Positions 1 to 7,321 of a DNA stretch of 46,227 nt are shown piece by piece; positions within the stretch are counted from its first letter, which is position 1; each line of letters starts with the position of its first letter. A program made the position numbers and the translations under genes. Origin of the DNA: Taibaiella soli (lineage in GTDB: Bacteria > Bacteroidota > Bacteroidia > Chitinophagales > Chitinophagaceae); assembly GCF_003236175.1 (NCBI RefSeq), contig NZ_QKTW01000012.1:1-46227 (forward strand). Direction: 5' to 3'. Under the pieces are notes generated by a model, which worked only from the letters and a program-made list of their open reading frames with translations, made no database searches and was not told the DNA's origin.

Positions 1-128
1 AAATAATAGTAATGTCTTTAGGGAATTGCCAAGGCAAATCTAAAGGACCGTGTTTTTATATCATTTATTATGTGCAGGCTGCTTCGTTCCTCGCAATGAC
101 GTGAGTAGGTGTTTTGTTTTTTGCTCTG

Positions 129-256
129 CGCGAAATCAGGTTGCCACGTCGTCCCCACAATTTCATTGTGAGGGGACTCCTCGCAATGACCGTGTTTTTA
201 TATCATTTATTATGTGAAACTCGCTATGGGAAACACTCGCGCGGGATAACACTCGC
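129..256. repeat. 128-bp interspersed repeat, copy 1, with internal hairpin
   Basis: This copy matches 414-541 over its full length with only a few differences. It contains the motif GCGAAATCAGGTTGCCACG, a hairpin at 151-177 (stem GTCCCC plus ACAAT, triloop TTC, 2-nt bulge in the 3' arm), the end CTCGCAATGAC at 180-190 and an AT-rich tail. A diverged relative without the tail is at 41648-41709. The hairpin and the outer 5-bp stem (140-144 with 183-187) resemble REP/MITE-type intergenic repeats. Confidence 0.85.
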
Positions 257-260
257 TCGA

Positions 261-305
261 GTCATCCCGAGGAGGAACGACGTGGGGATCTGATTTCGCG
301 CAGAG
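261..305 (-). repeat. Short inverted member of the same hairpin repeat family
   Basis: On the minus strand this reads as the same family as 129-190 but lacks the inner hairpin. It keeps the outer frame GTC-ATCCC-GAG, then GGGAT-CTGATTTCGCG, with ATCCC (264-268) pairing with GGGAT (285-289). The sequence CTGATTTCGCGCAGAG at 290-305 is an exact inverted copy of 124-139, so this unit and copy 1 form a large inverted repeat. Confidence 0.7.
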
Positions 306-413
306 TAAAATTTCATCGCTCTGCCCTCGGCGCGGAGCACGCGAAACCTGTTCTCGAGGTTCTCCTGCTTCGTCCTCGGGACGGCGTTTTTGGTATTCCT
401 CGTGAGCAACAAT

Positions 414-541
414 CGCGAAATCAGGTTGCCACGTCGTCCCCACAATTTCATTGTGAGGGGACTCCTCGCAATGACCGTGTTTTTATATCATTTATTATGT
501 GCAGCTCGCTATGGGAAACACTTGCGCGGGATAATACTCGC
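414..541. repeat. 128-bp interspersed repeat, copy 2, with internal hairpin
   Basis: Direct repeat of 129-256, starting CGCGAAATCAGG and ending near ATACTCGC. The inner hairpin is at 436-462 and the outer 5-bp stem is 425-429 with 468-472. The near identity of the two copies points to a recent local duplication or to gene conversion. Confidence 0.85.
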
Positions 542-556
542 GCCAGTGGTAAAATT

Positions 557-592
557 AAAACCGGTTTCAACACTACTGTTGGAACCGGTTTT
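557..592. terminator. Rho-independent terminator, probably bidirectional, after leuS
   Basis: A 16-bp stem (557-572 with 577-592, one G-T pair) with loop CTAC, flanked by A-runs on one side and T-runs on the other. It lies about 80 bp past the leuS stop codon and would form a U-tract on either strand. Confidence 0.75.
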
Positions 593-596
593 TCAC

Positions 597-666
597 TTAT
601 AACGTACAACTTATAACGTACAACTTATAACGTACAACTTATAACGTACAACTTATAACGTACAAC
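597..666. repeat. Five perfect 14-bp tandem repeats next to the leuS stop
   Basis: The unit TTATAACGTACAAC occurs five times without error. The array ends four bases before the leuS stop codon, so it would lie in the leuS 3' untranslated region on the minus strand. Perfect identity suggests copy number that changes by slippage. Confidence 0.95.
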
Positions 667-670
667 GTAA

Positions 671-3600
671 CTAAATAACGATATTAATCATCCTTCCTTG
701 TACGAAGATGATCTTCTTCGGTGTTTTGCCTTCCAGCCATTTGATGACTGTTTCATCAGCCAGCACCGTTTTTTCAATGGTGGCCTGATCTGCATCGATG
801 GCGAATTCCAGTTCGGTACGTGTTTTACCATTTACTGCAACCGGATATTTTTTGCTGCTTTCTACTACATATTTTTCTTCGAAAGCAGGGAAAGACGCAG
901 CAACTACTGTATCGGTATGTCCGAATTTGTGCCAGAGCTCTTCGGCAAGGTGTGGTGCAAACGGGCAGATCACTGCAACGAGCGGCTCTAAAACCTGACG
1001 GCTGTGGCAATTCAGCGAAGTGAGTTCATTTACACAGATCATCAGCTGGCTCACGCAAGTGTTGAATGCAAAACGCTCGGTATCGTCGGCGATCTTTTTG
1101 ATGGTTTTGTGCAATGCTCGCAGTGCAGCTTCTTCGGCAGGATTGTCGTTTACGATCCAGCCTTGTTGCTCATCGAAATACAAGCGCCAGAATTTCTTCA
1201 GGAAGCGGTGAACGCCCTCAATGCCTTTGGTTTCCCAAGGTTTGCTTTGCTCAATTGGACCGAGGAACATTTCGTACATGCGGAAAGTATCAGCGCCGTA
1301 TTGTGCTACGACGTCATCTGGATTTACGACATTGAACCAACGTTTTGACATTTTTTCTACCTCTGCGCCGCAGATGTATTTACCGTCTTCGAGGATAAAT
1401 GATGCATCTGCGTATTCTTCGCGCCAATTTTTGAATGCCTCAATATTGAGTTCCAGACCATCTACGATGTTTACATCCACGTGCAGTTTGTCTGTTTCGT
1501 ACAGACCTTTCAAACCTGCGCTGATAAATGTATTGGTGCCACGCTCGCGATATACAAAACGTGAACTGCCCTGAATCATACCCTGATTCACCAACTTGCG
1601 GAAGGGCTCATCAAAACTGATATAACCCAGATCGTGCAGGGCTTTTGTCCACATGCGACTGTAGAGCAAGTGACCAACGGCATGTTCGGTACCACCGATA
1701 TAAATATCTACTTGTTTCCAATAATCGGTTGCTGCGCGGTCTGCAAATGTGTGTTCATTGTGCGGATCCATGTAACGCAGGAAGTACCAGCTGCTGCCTG
1801 CATAACCCGGCATGGTGTTTACCTCACGGTGGCCGCCGTTGAGCGATGCTGGCGTAACCCAATCCATCAGATTTGCCAGCGGGCCTTGTCCTTCGGGGCC
1901 AGGTTTGTAGCCTTTTTCAATGTCCGGCAATGCAACCGGCAGCGCGCGTTCTGCGTCTGCGATGTTGAGTTCGTTTTCATCAACACCGTAAGGAATATCA
2001 TTTACATACACGATCGGGAACGGCTCGCCCCAGTAACGTTGACGGCTAAAGCCCGCATCGCGCAGTCTGTAGTTTACTTTTCTTTTACCGATGCCTTTTT
2101 CTTCAATGGCTTTTAAAGCTGCTTCTGTAGCTGCTTTTACGTCCAGTCCGTTCAGGAAATCGCTATTGGTGAGTGTGCCGGTTTTTTCGGAATAGGCAGC
2201 TTCGCCGGTATATTTTTCGCCGAAAATGTTAGTGATCGGAATGTTGAAATGCTTTGCAAATGCGTGGTCACGATCATCGCCGGAAGGTACGGCCATGATA
2301 GCGCCTGTACCGTAACCTGCCAGTACGTATTCTGAAGTCCAGACTGGAATTGGGTTTCCGGTAAATGGATGAACGGCATATGCGCCGGTAAAGCAACCGG
2401 TCACTTGTTTCACTTCGCTCATACGCTCGCGCTCAGAGCGGCTTTGCACGTATTCTTTGTATTTCGCGATGGCTTCTTTTTGTTCGGCTGTTGTGATTTC
2501 GTCTACCAGTTTGTGTTCTGGCGCTACCACCATAAAGTCCACACCGAAAATGGTGTCGGGGCGGGTGGTGAAGACGTCAATGGAGGCCTCACCCCGGCCC
2601 TCTCCGAAGGAGAGGGAGGTGTTATTATCAACTCCTGTCGCGGAGGTATTGTCGGAATTAAGTGCTGCGTCAACATCACCTCCTCCTTGGGAGGAGGACG
2701 GGAGGAGGCCGAATGTGAGGTAATCCTCGCCCGGTTCTTCCACAATATCACCTCCTCCTTGGGAGGAGGATGGGAGGAGGCTTTTTATTTTATTAAGTAC
2801 TCCCGCCAGGTTTCCAATTACTTCTTCGTTTGTAAAACGGATAACAGTGTAACCTTTCTCGTTGAGGTACGTCGTGCGGTCTTTATCAGCCTCAATTTGC
2901 TGTAAATGGATGCCGCCGTCAACTTCAATAATCAGTTTATGGGTAATGCTAACGAAATCGGCAATAAAACGACCGATAATGTGTTGTCTTCTGAACTTGG
3001 CACCTAATTGCTTGTCTCGGACTGCTTGCCAAAGTATGTTTTCGGCTTCGGTTGGGTTTTTCTTCAGATTATTTCTAAAGTCCTTGATGCTCGCATACAA
3101 TGATGGTTCGGCAGTTTGCCAATGGGCCTCACTATGTCCAGCCTCACCCCGGCCCTCTCCGAAGGAGAGGGAGGTTTTATTATCAACCCCTGTTGCGGGG
3201 GTGTTATCGGAATTAAGTGCTGCGTCAACACCACCTCCTCCTTGGGAGGAGGACGGGAGGAGGTCGAATTTAATTTCCGCTCCCTGACTTTTACCGATCC
3301 AGTTGCGCTGCATTTCTTTCATGGCTTCTGTCCACTCCAAAGTGTCGAGGCTGGAAAGCAGGCGGTCTGCATATTCTGTGATGCGCAGGAACCATTGGCG
3401 CATTTGTTTTTTGATAACCGGATGCCCACCACGTTCTGATACACCGTTGACTACTTCGTCATTCGCAAGTACAGTGCCCAAAGCTTCACACCACCATACT
3501 TCCGCATAGTCGAGGTAAGCGAGGCGATATTGCATCAAAGCATTGCGCTTTGCTTCGGTGCTAAAGTTTTTCCATTCTTCGGCAGTGAAATGCAAATCTT

Positions 3601-4132
3601 CGTCGCCCGGACAAGCGGTGTTTGTATTGCCTTCTTTTTCGAAAATAGCAATCAGTGTATCGATGCTTTCTGCCTTGCCGGTTTTGTGGTTGTACCAGCT
3701 ATGGAAGAGTTGCAGGAAGATCCATTGCGTCCATTTGTAGTATTTAGGATCGCTGGTGCGGAACTCGCGGCTCCAGTCGTAGCAAAATCCAATATTATCG
3801 AGCTGCTCACGATAGCGGGCAATGTTTTTTTCTGTGGTAATGGCCGGATGCTGACCGGTTTCCATAGCGTATTGTTCTGCAGGAAGACCGAATGCATCAA
3901 AGCCCATCGGGTGTAGCACATTAAAACCTTTCATGCGTTTATAACGTGCGTAGATATCTGACGCAATATAACCCAGCGGGTGACCAACGTGCAGACCAGC
4001 GCCACTTGGGTACGGAAACATGTCGAGGATGTAGAACTTCGGTTTGTCGCTCTGATTGCTGACTTTATAAACCTGTTCTTTTTCCCAGTATTCTTTCCAT
4101 TTTTTTTCTATTTCCTGAAAGGCGTATTCCAT
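671..4132 (-). CDS. leuS: Leucyl-tRNA synthetase with a 228-residue in-frame insertion
   Basis: Charges tRNA-Leu with leucine in the cytoplasm and edits mischarged tRNA. The class I HIGH-type motif is HVGH (48-51), the signature loop is KMSKR (927-931), the CP1 editing domain carries TTRPDT just after residue 520, and the C-terminal anticodon-binding part follows. Known bacterial LeuRS proteins are near 850-930 residues; this one has 1153. Residues 290-517 are extra and interrupt the start of CP1 between GAEIKF and IDVFTTRPDT, where E. coli LeuRS has only a short beta-turn. Removing them leaves about 925 residues, normal for the phylum. The insert is made of palindromic repeats and a DUF559 domain. 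All core motifs are intact, so the gene is probably functional. The last KMSKS serine is replaced by arginine, probably a lineage trait. It is transcribed away from the T9SS cargo gene. Confidence 0.97.
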   Translation of the reverse strand: MEYAFQEIEKKWKEYWEKEQVYKVSNQSDKPKFYILDMFPYPSGAGLHVGHPLGYIASDIYARYKRMKGFNVLHPMGFDAFGLPAEQYAMETGQHPAITTEKNIARYREQLDNIGFCYDWSREFRTSDPKYYKWTQWIFLQLFHSWYNHKTGKAESIDTLIAIFEKEGNTNTACPGDEDLHFTAEEWKNFSTEAKRNALMQYRLAYLDYAEVWWCEALGTVLANDEVVNGVSERGGHPVIKKQMRQWFLRITEYADRLLSSLDTLEWTEAMKEMQRNWIGKSQGAEIKFDLLPSSSQGGGGVDAALNSDNTPATGVDNKTSLSFGEGRGEAGHSEAHWQTAEPSLYASIKDFRNNLKKNPTEAENILWQAVRDKQLGAKFRRQHIIGRFIADFVSITHKLIIEVDGGIHLQQIEADKDRTTYLNEKGYTVIRFTNEEVIGNLAGVLNKIKSLLPSSSQGGGDIVEEPGEDYLTFGLLPSSSQGGGDVDAALNSDNTSATGVDNNTSLSFGEGRGEASIDVFTTRPDTIFGVDFMVVAPEHKLVDEITTAEQKEAIAKYKEYVQSRSERERMSEVKQVTGCFTGAYAVHPFTGNPIPVWTSEYVLAGYGTGAIMAVPSGDDRDHAFAKHFNIPITNIFGEKYTGEAAYSEKTGTLTNSDFLNGLDVKAATEAALKAIEEKGIGKRKVNYRLRDAGFSRQRYWGEPFPIVYVNDIPYGVDENELNIADAERALPVALPDIEKGYKPGPEGQGPLANLMDWVTPASLNGGHREVNTMPGYAGSSWYFLRYMDPHNEHTFADRAATDYWKQVDIYIGGTEHAVGHLLYSRMWTKALHDLGYISFDEPFRKLVNQGMIQGSSRFVYRERGTNTFISAGLKGLYETDKLHVDVNIVDGLELNIEAFKNWREEYADASFILEDGKYICGAEVEKMSKRWFNVVNPDDVVAQYGADTFRMYEMFLGPIEQSKPWETKGIEGVHRFLKKFWRLYFDEQQGWIVNDNPAEEAALRALHKTIKKIADDTERFAFNTCVSQLMICVNELTSLNCHSRQVLEPLVAVICPFAPHLAEELWHKFGHTDTVVAASFPAFEEKYVVESSKKYPVAVNGKTRTELEFAIDADQATIEKTVLADETVIKWLEGKTPKKIIFVQGRMINIVI
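2585..2707 (-). repeat. Palindromic repeat C (41 codons, in frame in leuS)
   Basis: Coding strand begins with a CCTCCTCC/GGAGGAGG hairpin and ends with a CCCTCTCC-TTC-GGAGAGGG hairpin followed by CCGGGGTGAGG. It encodes LeuRS residues 476-516, starting LLPSSSQGGGDVDAALNSDN. It differs from repeat A at three of 41 residues (D486, S497, N504 against G301, P312, K319). Confidence 0.9.
2750..2779 (-). repeat. Truncated palindromic repeat B (10 codons)
   Basis: Only the first hairpin of the repeat is present, encoding LLPSSSQGGG (residues 452-461). It directly follows the DUF559 domain and precedes a unique linker of about 14 codons, which suggests a nested or partly deleted copy. Confidence 0.85.
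2780..3139 (-). other. DUF559 (Vsr-like, PD-(D/E)xK-type) nuclease domain embedded in LeuRS
   Basis: Residues 332-451 of the LeuRS frame match the DUF559 family: TEAENILW (361-368), KFRRQHIIGRFIADF (379-393), LIIEVDGGIH (400-409), then DRTTYLNEKGYTVIRFTN (418-435). Candidate catalytic residues are D392, E403 and D405, as in Vsr-related nucleases. The domain looks complete at about 110 residues and has no frameshift. It has no clear start codon or ribosome site of its own, so it would be made as part of LeuRS. Whether it cuts DNA is unknown. DUF559 proteins usually stand alone, so this setting is unusual. Confidence 0.88.
3140..3262 (-). repeat. Palindromic repeat A (41 codons, in frame in leuS)
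   Basis: Same structure as repeat C: a GGAGGAGG-type hairpin at the start and a GGAGAGGG-type hairpin at the end. It encodes LeuRS residues 291-331 and begins one codon after GAEIKFD of the normal enzyme, so it marks the upstream edge of the insertion. Confidence 0.9.
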
Positions 4133-4152
4133 GTGTTTTTCCTGTAAGTCCG

Positions 4153-4184
4153 CAAAAGTACCGTTAAATGGTTAAATAGTTAAA
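4153..4184 (-). promoter_or_regulatory. Likely leuS promoter (TTTA-N20-TACTTTTG)
   Basis: Read on the minus strand, TACTTTTG at 4160-4153 fits the Bacteroidota -7 element TAnnTTTG. TTTA at 4184-4181 sits 20 bases upstream in the -33 position. Transcription would begin roughly 14 bases before the ATG. Confidence 0.55.
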
Positions 4185-4334
4185 GGAGGTAAACGGTTGA
4201 TACGTTGAAATGTTGATATGTTTCCGATGTTGTGTTTATTCACGACCTAATTAACCATTTTACCCTTTTGGCTATTTGCCCCTTTTTGATTGATTAATCA
4301 ATTTTCTATTTGTCAGATTAACTACCTATAAGGG

Positions 4335-4354
4335 AATGAGTATAACTACTCATT
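4335..4354. promoter_or_regulatory. 8-bp inverted repeat upstream of the T9SS cargo gene
   Basis: AATGAGTA (4335-4342) and TACTCATT (4347-4354) are exact inverted repeats around TAAC, about 70 bp before the start at 4428. It could be an operator or an RNA hairpin. A separate 14-bp perfect palindrome (ATTGATTAATCAAT) is at 4289-4302. The rest of the 295-bp leuS/cargo spacer holds only degenerate TTAAAGG/TTAACC words. Confidence 0.35.
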
Positions 4355-4427
4355 TTGTTGAAAAAGAATGAATTAAGTAGTGTGTTTTCGATTCAACTAT
4401 ATAAATTCGAAAGAAATTAATCTAGCA

Positions 4428-5186
4428 ATGAAAAAAATCTACACAATCCTTTCTGCAGTTCTTTGTTTAAGTGTTGGCGCGAAAGCACAACGTACTGTTG
4501 ACCTCCAGGCTACCCTGACAGCGCCGGTTAACAACACTACTTTTAATAGCGGGCAAACGGTAGCATTTAATGCAGTTATCAAGAATGTTGGTACTACAAC
4601 TTTCCAGACAAATGATACTTTATACTACGGATACCTGATTGATGGCACCCAAATTACCTTCAATATCGGCGGTCAATCTGTTACCACATTTGGAATCGTC
4701 AATAGAACACTGGCGCCAAACGATACCATTCAGATCAATAAGAGTTTTTCCCTGACTATTCCTGCAACGCTCGCCGGTAAAAGACAATTCTGTATAGCAA
4801 TAAGACCACTTAACAGAGGCATCGATTCTATGATCGACAATAATATCGCAAACAATGCTTCTTGCGATTCGGTTCTGTTCGACAGCAATCCGCTGGCAGT
4901 AGGCGAGCTGGAAGCTACGCTTGTTGAAAACGCGGTGACAAAAGTTTATCCTAACCCGGCTCAAAGCTATGCGAACATCGATATGGATTTATCTGTAAAT
5001 ACTGCTGTGAGTGTTCGTATATTTGACATTACCGGTCGTATGGTGATTCAAACGAATGAAAAAACCTATGGCAAAGGCAAGCAGACGATCTCTTTAAACA
5101 CCATGAACGTGCAAAACGGCTTGTATATTTACCAGGTGGTAATGGATGGTCAGGTTAGTGCAGGGAAACTGCTCATTAATAAATAG
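4428..5186 (+). CDS. Small secreted protein with T9SS type A sorting domain
   Basis: A 252-residue protein starting MKKIYTILSAVLCLSVGAKA, a clear Sec signal peptide with a cleavage site near AKA-Q. I chose this ATG over an upstream in-frame ATG at 4380 because it places the signal peptide at the N-terminus. The middle (about 25-160) resembles a beta-sandwich of CARDB type and mentions no enzyme motif. The C-terminal 80 residues (VYPNP, then FDITGRMV and NGLYIYQV, ending KLLINK) are a type A sorting domain, known to direct T9SS export and surface attachment. The gene stands alone, followed by a terminator. Its binding target is unknown. Confidence 0.85.
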   Translation: MKKIYTILSAVLCLSVGAKAQRTVDLQATLTAPVNNTTFNSGQTVAFNAVIKNVGTTTFQTNDTLYYGYLIDGTQITFNIGGQSVTTFGIVNRTLAPNDTIQINKSFSLTIPATLAGKRQFCIAIRPLNRGIDSMIDNNIANNASCDSVLFDSNPLAVGELEATLVENAVTKVYPNPAQSYANIDMDLSVNTAVSVRIFDITGRMVIQTNEKTYGKGKQTISLNTMNVQNGLYIYQVVMDGQVSAGKLLINK

Positions 5187-5272
5187 TTTTTGTGAATAGA
5201 ATATGAATTTTGATTTAAAATAATTACCTTGATAGAAGAATTTTCATAACAAAAAAACATAGCCCTAAAGCT

Positions 5273-5302
5273 AAGCCGGACAGTTCTCTGCCCGGCTTTT
5301 TT
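5273..5302 (+). terminator. Terminator after the T9SS cargo gene
   Basis: Stem AAGCCGG (5273-5279) with CCGGCTT (5292-5298), inner CAG/CTG pairing, followed by a T-run. It ends only about 16 bp before the ATG of the next gene, so that gene's leader is very short or its promoter overlaps the terminator. Confidence 0.8.
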
Positions 5303-5317
5303 GTGTACATTCATTTC

Positions 5318-6448
5318 ATGGTCAGCTATTGGGAAAGGCAGAGTTTTACAGGTTATGATTACATCGTTATCGGTTCGGGGATCGTTGGGTTATCGGCAGC
5401 GATAGAGTTAAAAGAAAAACATGCGAATGCTTCTGTGCTGATACTGGAACGGGGCCTGCTGCCAACAGGAGCGAGTACGCGTAATGCCGGATTTGCTTGT
5501 ATGGGAAGTCTTACAGAATTGCTCGATGACCTGAATGGCAGCAATGAAGCTTCAGTTATCGCATTGTTTGAAGAACGAAAAAAAGGATTGGAAAAACTGC
5601 GCGGCAGATTGGGTGACGAACGGATCGGCTACAAAGCCAATGGCAGTTATGAACTGATCAATGAAGACGAATTGCCAATGCTGGAAGCGATGAGCCGGAT
5701 GAATGAATTGCTGATGCCGGTTACAGGAATAGCATCATTCCGGTTGGTAAATGAAAAGATTGAATCATTTGGTTTCGCGAAAGATTACACCAGGGCTTTG
5801 GTTGAAAATAACTGCGAGGGTGAAATCAATACTGGCATGATGATGCGTGCGCTGATAAATTTTGCGTTGAGCTTAGGTGTAGAAATAAAAACAGGTGCCG
5901 ACGTGATTCGTTTTGAAGAAACGGAGCGGAGCGTAAATGTAATTGTGGGAGATCCTTTCCGGGCAGAACAATGGACTTTAAGTTGCGATAAACTTCTTAT
6001 TTGTACCAACGCGTTTACCAAAAAATTACTACCAGGTGAGGACGTAGTGCCTGGCCGCGGTCAGGTTTTAATTACCAAACCCGTAACTGGTTTGAAGTTT
6101 AAAGGCATTTACCATTTTGATAAAGGATATTATTATTTCCGGGAAATAGATGGTCGTGTATTGTTTGGTGGTGGCCGGAACCTGGATTTTGCAGGCGAAA
6201 CAACGGAGCAATTTGAGCTCAGCAAAATCATTCAAAACAATCTGGAACAAAAACTCCGCGATATTATTCTGCCAGATACGCCATTTGAAATTGACATGCG
6301 CTGGTCTGGCATTATGGCTTTCGGCAATAACAAAGGTCCAATTGTAAAAGCATTTTCAAATCGTGTGTTTGGCGCTTTCCGTATGGGTGGAATGGGCGTT
6401 GCACTTGGCTCGCGCGCAGCTGAAAAAGCTGCGCAGTTAATTGGTTAA
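5318..6448 (+). CDS. FAD-dependent oxidoreductase, DadA/glycine oxidase family
   Basis: A 376-residue flavoprotein. The N-terminus has the Rossmann FAD motif VIGSGIVGLSAAIEL followed by the acidic strand end LILERG, then LPTGASTRNAGFA, typical of DAO-family enzymes. The C-terminus has WSGIMAFGNNKGPIV and a GGMGVALGSRAAE motif that closes the FAD site. Such enzymes oxidise amino acids or other amines; the substrate cannot be told. No signal peptide. I start at ATG 5318; a GTG at 5303 would add five residues but lies right against the upstream terminator. No operon partner is evident: the WG-repeat gene follows after 87 bp. Confidence 0.85.
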   Translation: MVSYWERQSFTGYDYIVIGSGIVGLSAAIELKEKHANASVLILERGLLPTGASTRNAGFACMGSLTELLDDLNGSNEASVIALFEERKKGLEKLRGRLGDERIGYKANGSYELINEDELPMLEAMSRMNELLMPVTGIASFRLVNEKIESFGFAKDYTRALVENNCEGEINTGMMMRALINFALSLGVEIKTGADVIRFEETERSVNVIVGDPFRAEQWTLSCDKLLICTNAFTKKLLPGEDVVPGRGQVLITKPVTGLKFKGIYHFDKGYYYFREIDGRVLFGGGRNLDFAGETTEQFELSKIIQNNLEQKLRDIILPDTPFEIDMRWSGIMAFGNNKGPIVKAFSNRVFGAFRMGGMGVALGSRAAEKAAQLIG

Positions 6449-6535
6449 AGGGATAAATCGTCAATTTGTCAAAACCTGAAATCGCACTGATTTACCCCTT
6501 TAACTTTTTAACGAATTATCTATTTAGCTTAAACC

Positions 6536-7213
6536 ATGAGTGTTCCTTCGTTTCTGAAATTTGGTTTTATGGGACTGATGCTACTGATGGGCATCTGCGT
6601 ACAAGTCTTCGCACAGGAACAAAAACAATACATCATTTTTGATAGCACGCAGTCCAAAACATTTACGGTATATAAGCGGCAGCTAACGCCTGACCGTTTT
6701 TGGGTTTGCACCACAGATTATAGTGCTTGCGGCATTCTCGATGCTAATGACCGGATTGTGGTGCCTATACGATATCATGGATTGGGATTATTGCATGAGG
6801 GAGTACTGACCGCTTGCGACAGTAATAATAAATACGGCTACATTGATGTGAATGGCAGGGTGATAATTCCTTTTTATTATAAGAACACTGGCGATTTTGG
6901 CGATAGACTTGCCTGGGTAACGGACAGTACCGGCGCGCAGTATTTTATCGATCACAAGGGGCATAGGAAATTTGACGCTATATATGATGCGTGTGGCGCA
7001 TTCAACAACGGACGATCAGTCGTCTATAAGGGAAATTTAAGAGGCTACATAAATCGCCGTGGTAAAGTTGTCATTCCGCTTCAATACAAAGAGGCTGCGT
7101 CTTTCAAGCACAACCGCGCCAGAGTATTGCTCGGTAATGAGTACCTGATCATAAACAGAAACGGGAAAGTAAAAGCACATGCCGGATATTGGGAGCCTAT
7201 TCCGCCGCTCTGA
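6536..7213 (+). CDS. WG-repeat containing exported protein
   Basis: 225 residues with an N-terminal signal peptide (hydrophobic stretch about 10-25, FAQ cleavage). The rest consists of about five WG/KWG-type repeats of the pattern GYID-NGRVIIP-Y (for example KYGYIDVNGRVIIPFYY and LRGYINRRGKVVIPLQY). These repeats form beta-rich modules found in many Bacteroidota exported proteins; their role is mostly unknown and probably involves binding. There is no sorting tail, so the protein is probably periplasmic. Confidence 0.8.
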   Translation: MSVPSFLKFGFMGLMLLMGICVQVFAQEQKQYIIFDSTQSKTFTVYKRQLTPDRFWVCTTDYSACGILDANDRIVVPIRYHGLGLLHEGVLTACDSNNKYGYIDVNGRVIIPFYYKNTGDFGDRLAWVTDSTGAQYFIDHKGHRKFDAIYDACGAFNNGRSVVYKGNLRGYINRRGKVVIPLQYKEAASFKHNRARVLLGNEYLIINRNGKVKAHAGYWEPIPPL

Positions 7214-7321
7214 TTTCTGGCGGGTTAATTGGTCAATCCGTTAAAGGGTTAAATCAGCCGGGGATTGGGTCGGACCAAATTAACCCTTTAGCCTAATTGA
7301 TTTTTTTAACTATTTAACGAA

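Larger units (their letters stand above)
1..670. other. Repeat-rich intergenic region, no gene seen
   Basis: I see no credible gene in this stretch; the short open frames run through repeats on both strands. It holds two copies of a 128-bp duplication (129-256 and 414-541), a third partial copy of its AT-rich tail at about 48-74, an inverted short version of the hairpin repeat at 261-300, a terminator-like hairpin at 557-592 and a 14-bp tandem array at 597-666. It lies downstream of leuS, which is read towards it. Confidence 0.7.
2582..3265 (-). mobile_element. In-frame composite insertion in leuS: palindromic repeats plus DUF559 domain
   Basis: This segment encodes LeuRS residues 290-517, which have no counterpart in ordinary LeuRS. 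Order on the coding strand: full repeat A (3140-3262), DUF559 domain (2780-3139), a 10-codon repeat fragment B (2750-2779), a 14-codon linker, full repeat C (2585-2707). A and C are direct repeats of 41 codons, and both remain open in the leuS frame. The layout, two like-oriented repeats around a nuclease-like domain, recalls a composite mobile element. No target-site duplication can be recognised without an uninterrupted homologue. Calling it mobile is an inference from this structure and from the related intergenic copy at 14324-14448. Confidence 0.8.

Noticed and set aside
210-602. Short frames in the first 670 bases
   Set aside because: They overlap repeats on both strands and show no codon bias or family similarity.
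597-850. CRISPR array reading of the 14-, 21- and 22-bp repeats
   Set aside because: Units follow one another with no unique spacers, and no cas genes are nearby.
2369-2905. Plus-strand open frames across the leuS insert
   Set aside because: They arise because the palindromic repeats are open on both strands. LeuRS motifs and DUF559 homology are on the minus strand, and these plus frames have no recognisable sequence or start site.
671-4132. leuS as a pseudogene because of its size
   Set aside because: The frame is intact, all core motifs are present, and the extra part is exactly in frame at a turn, so a working enzyme is more likely.
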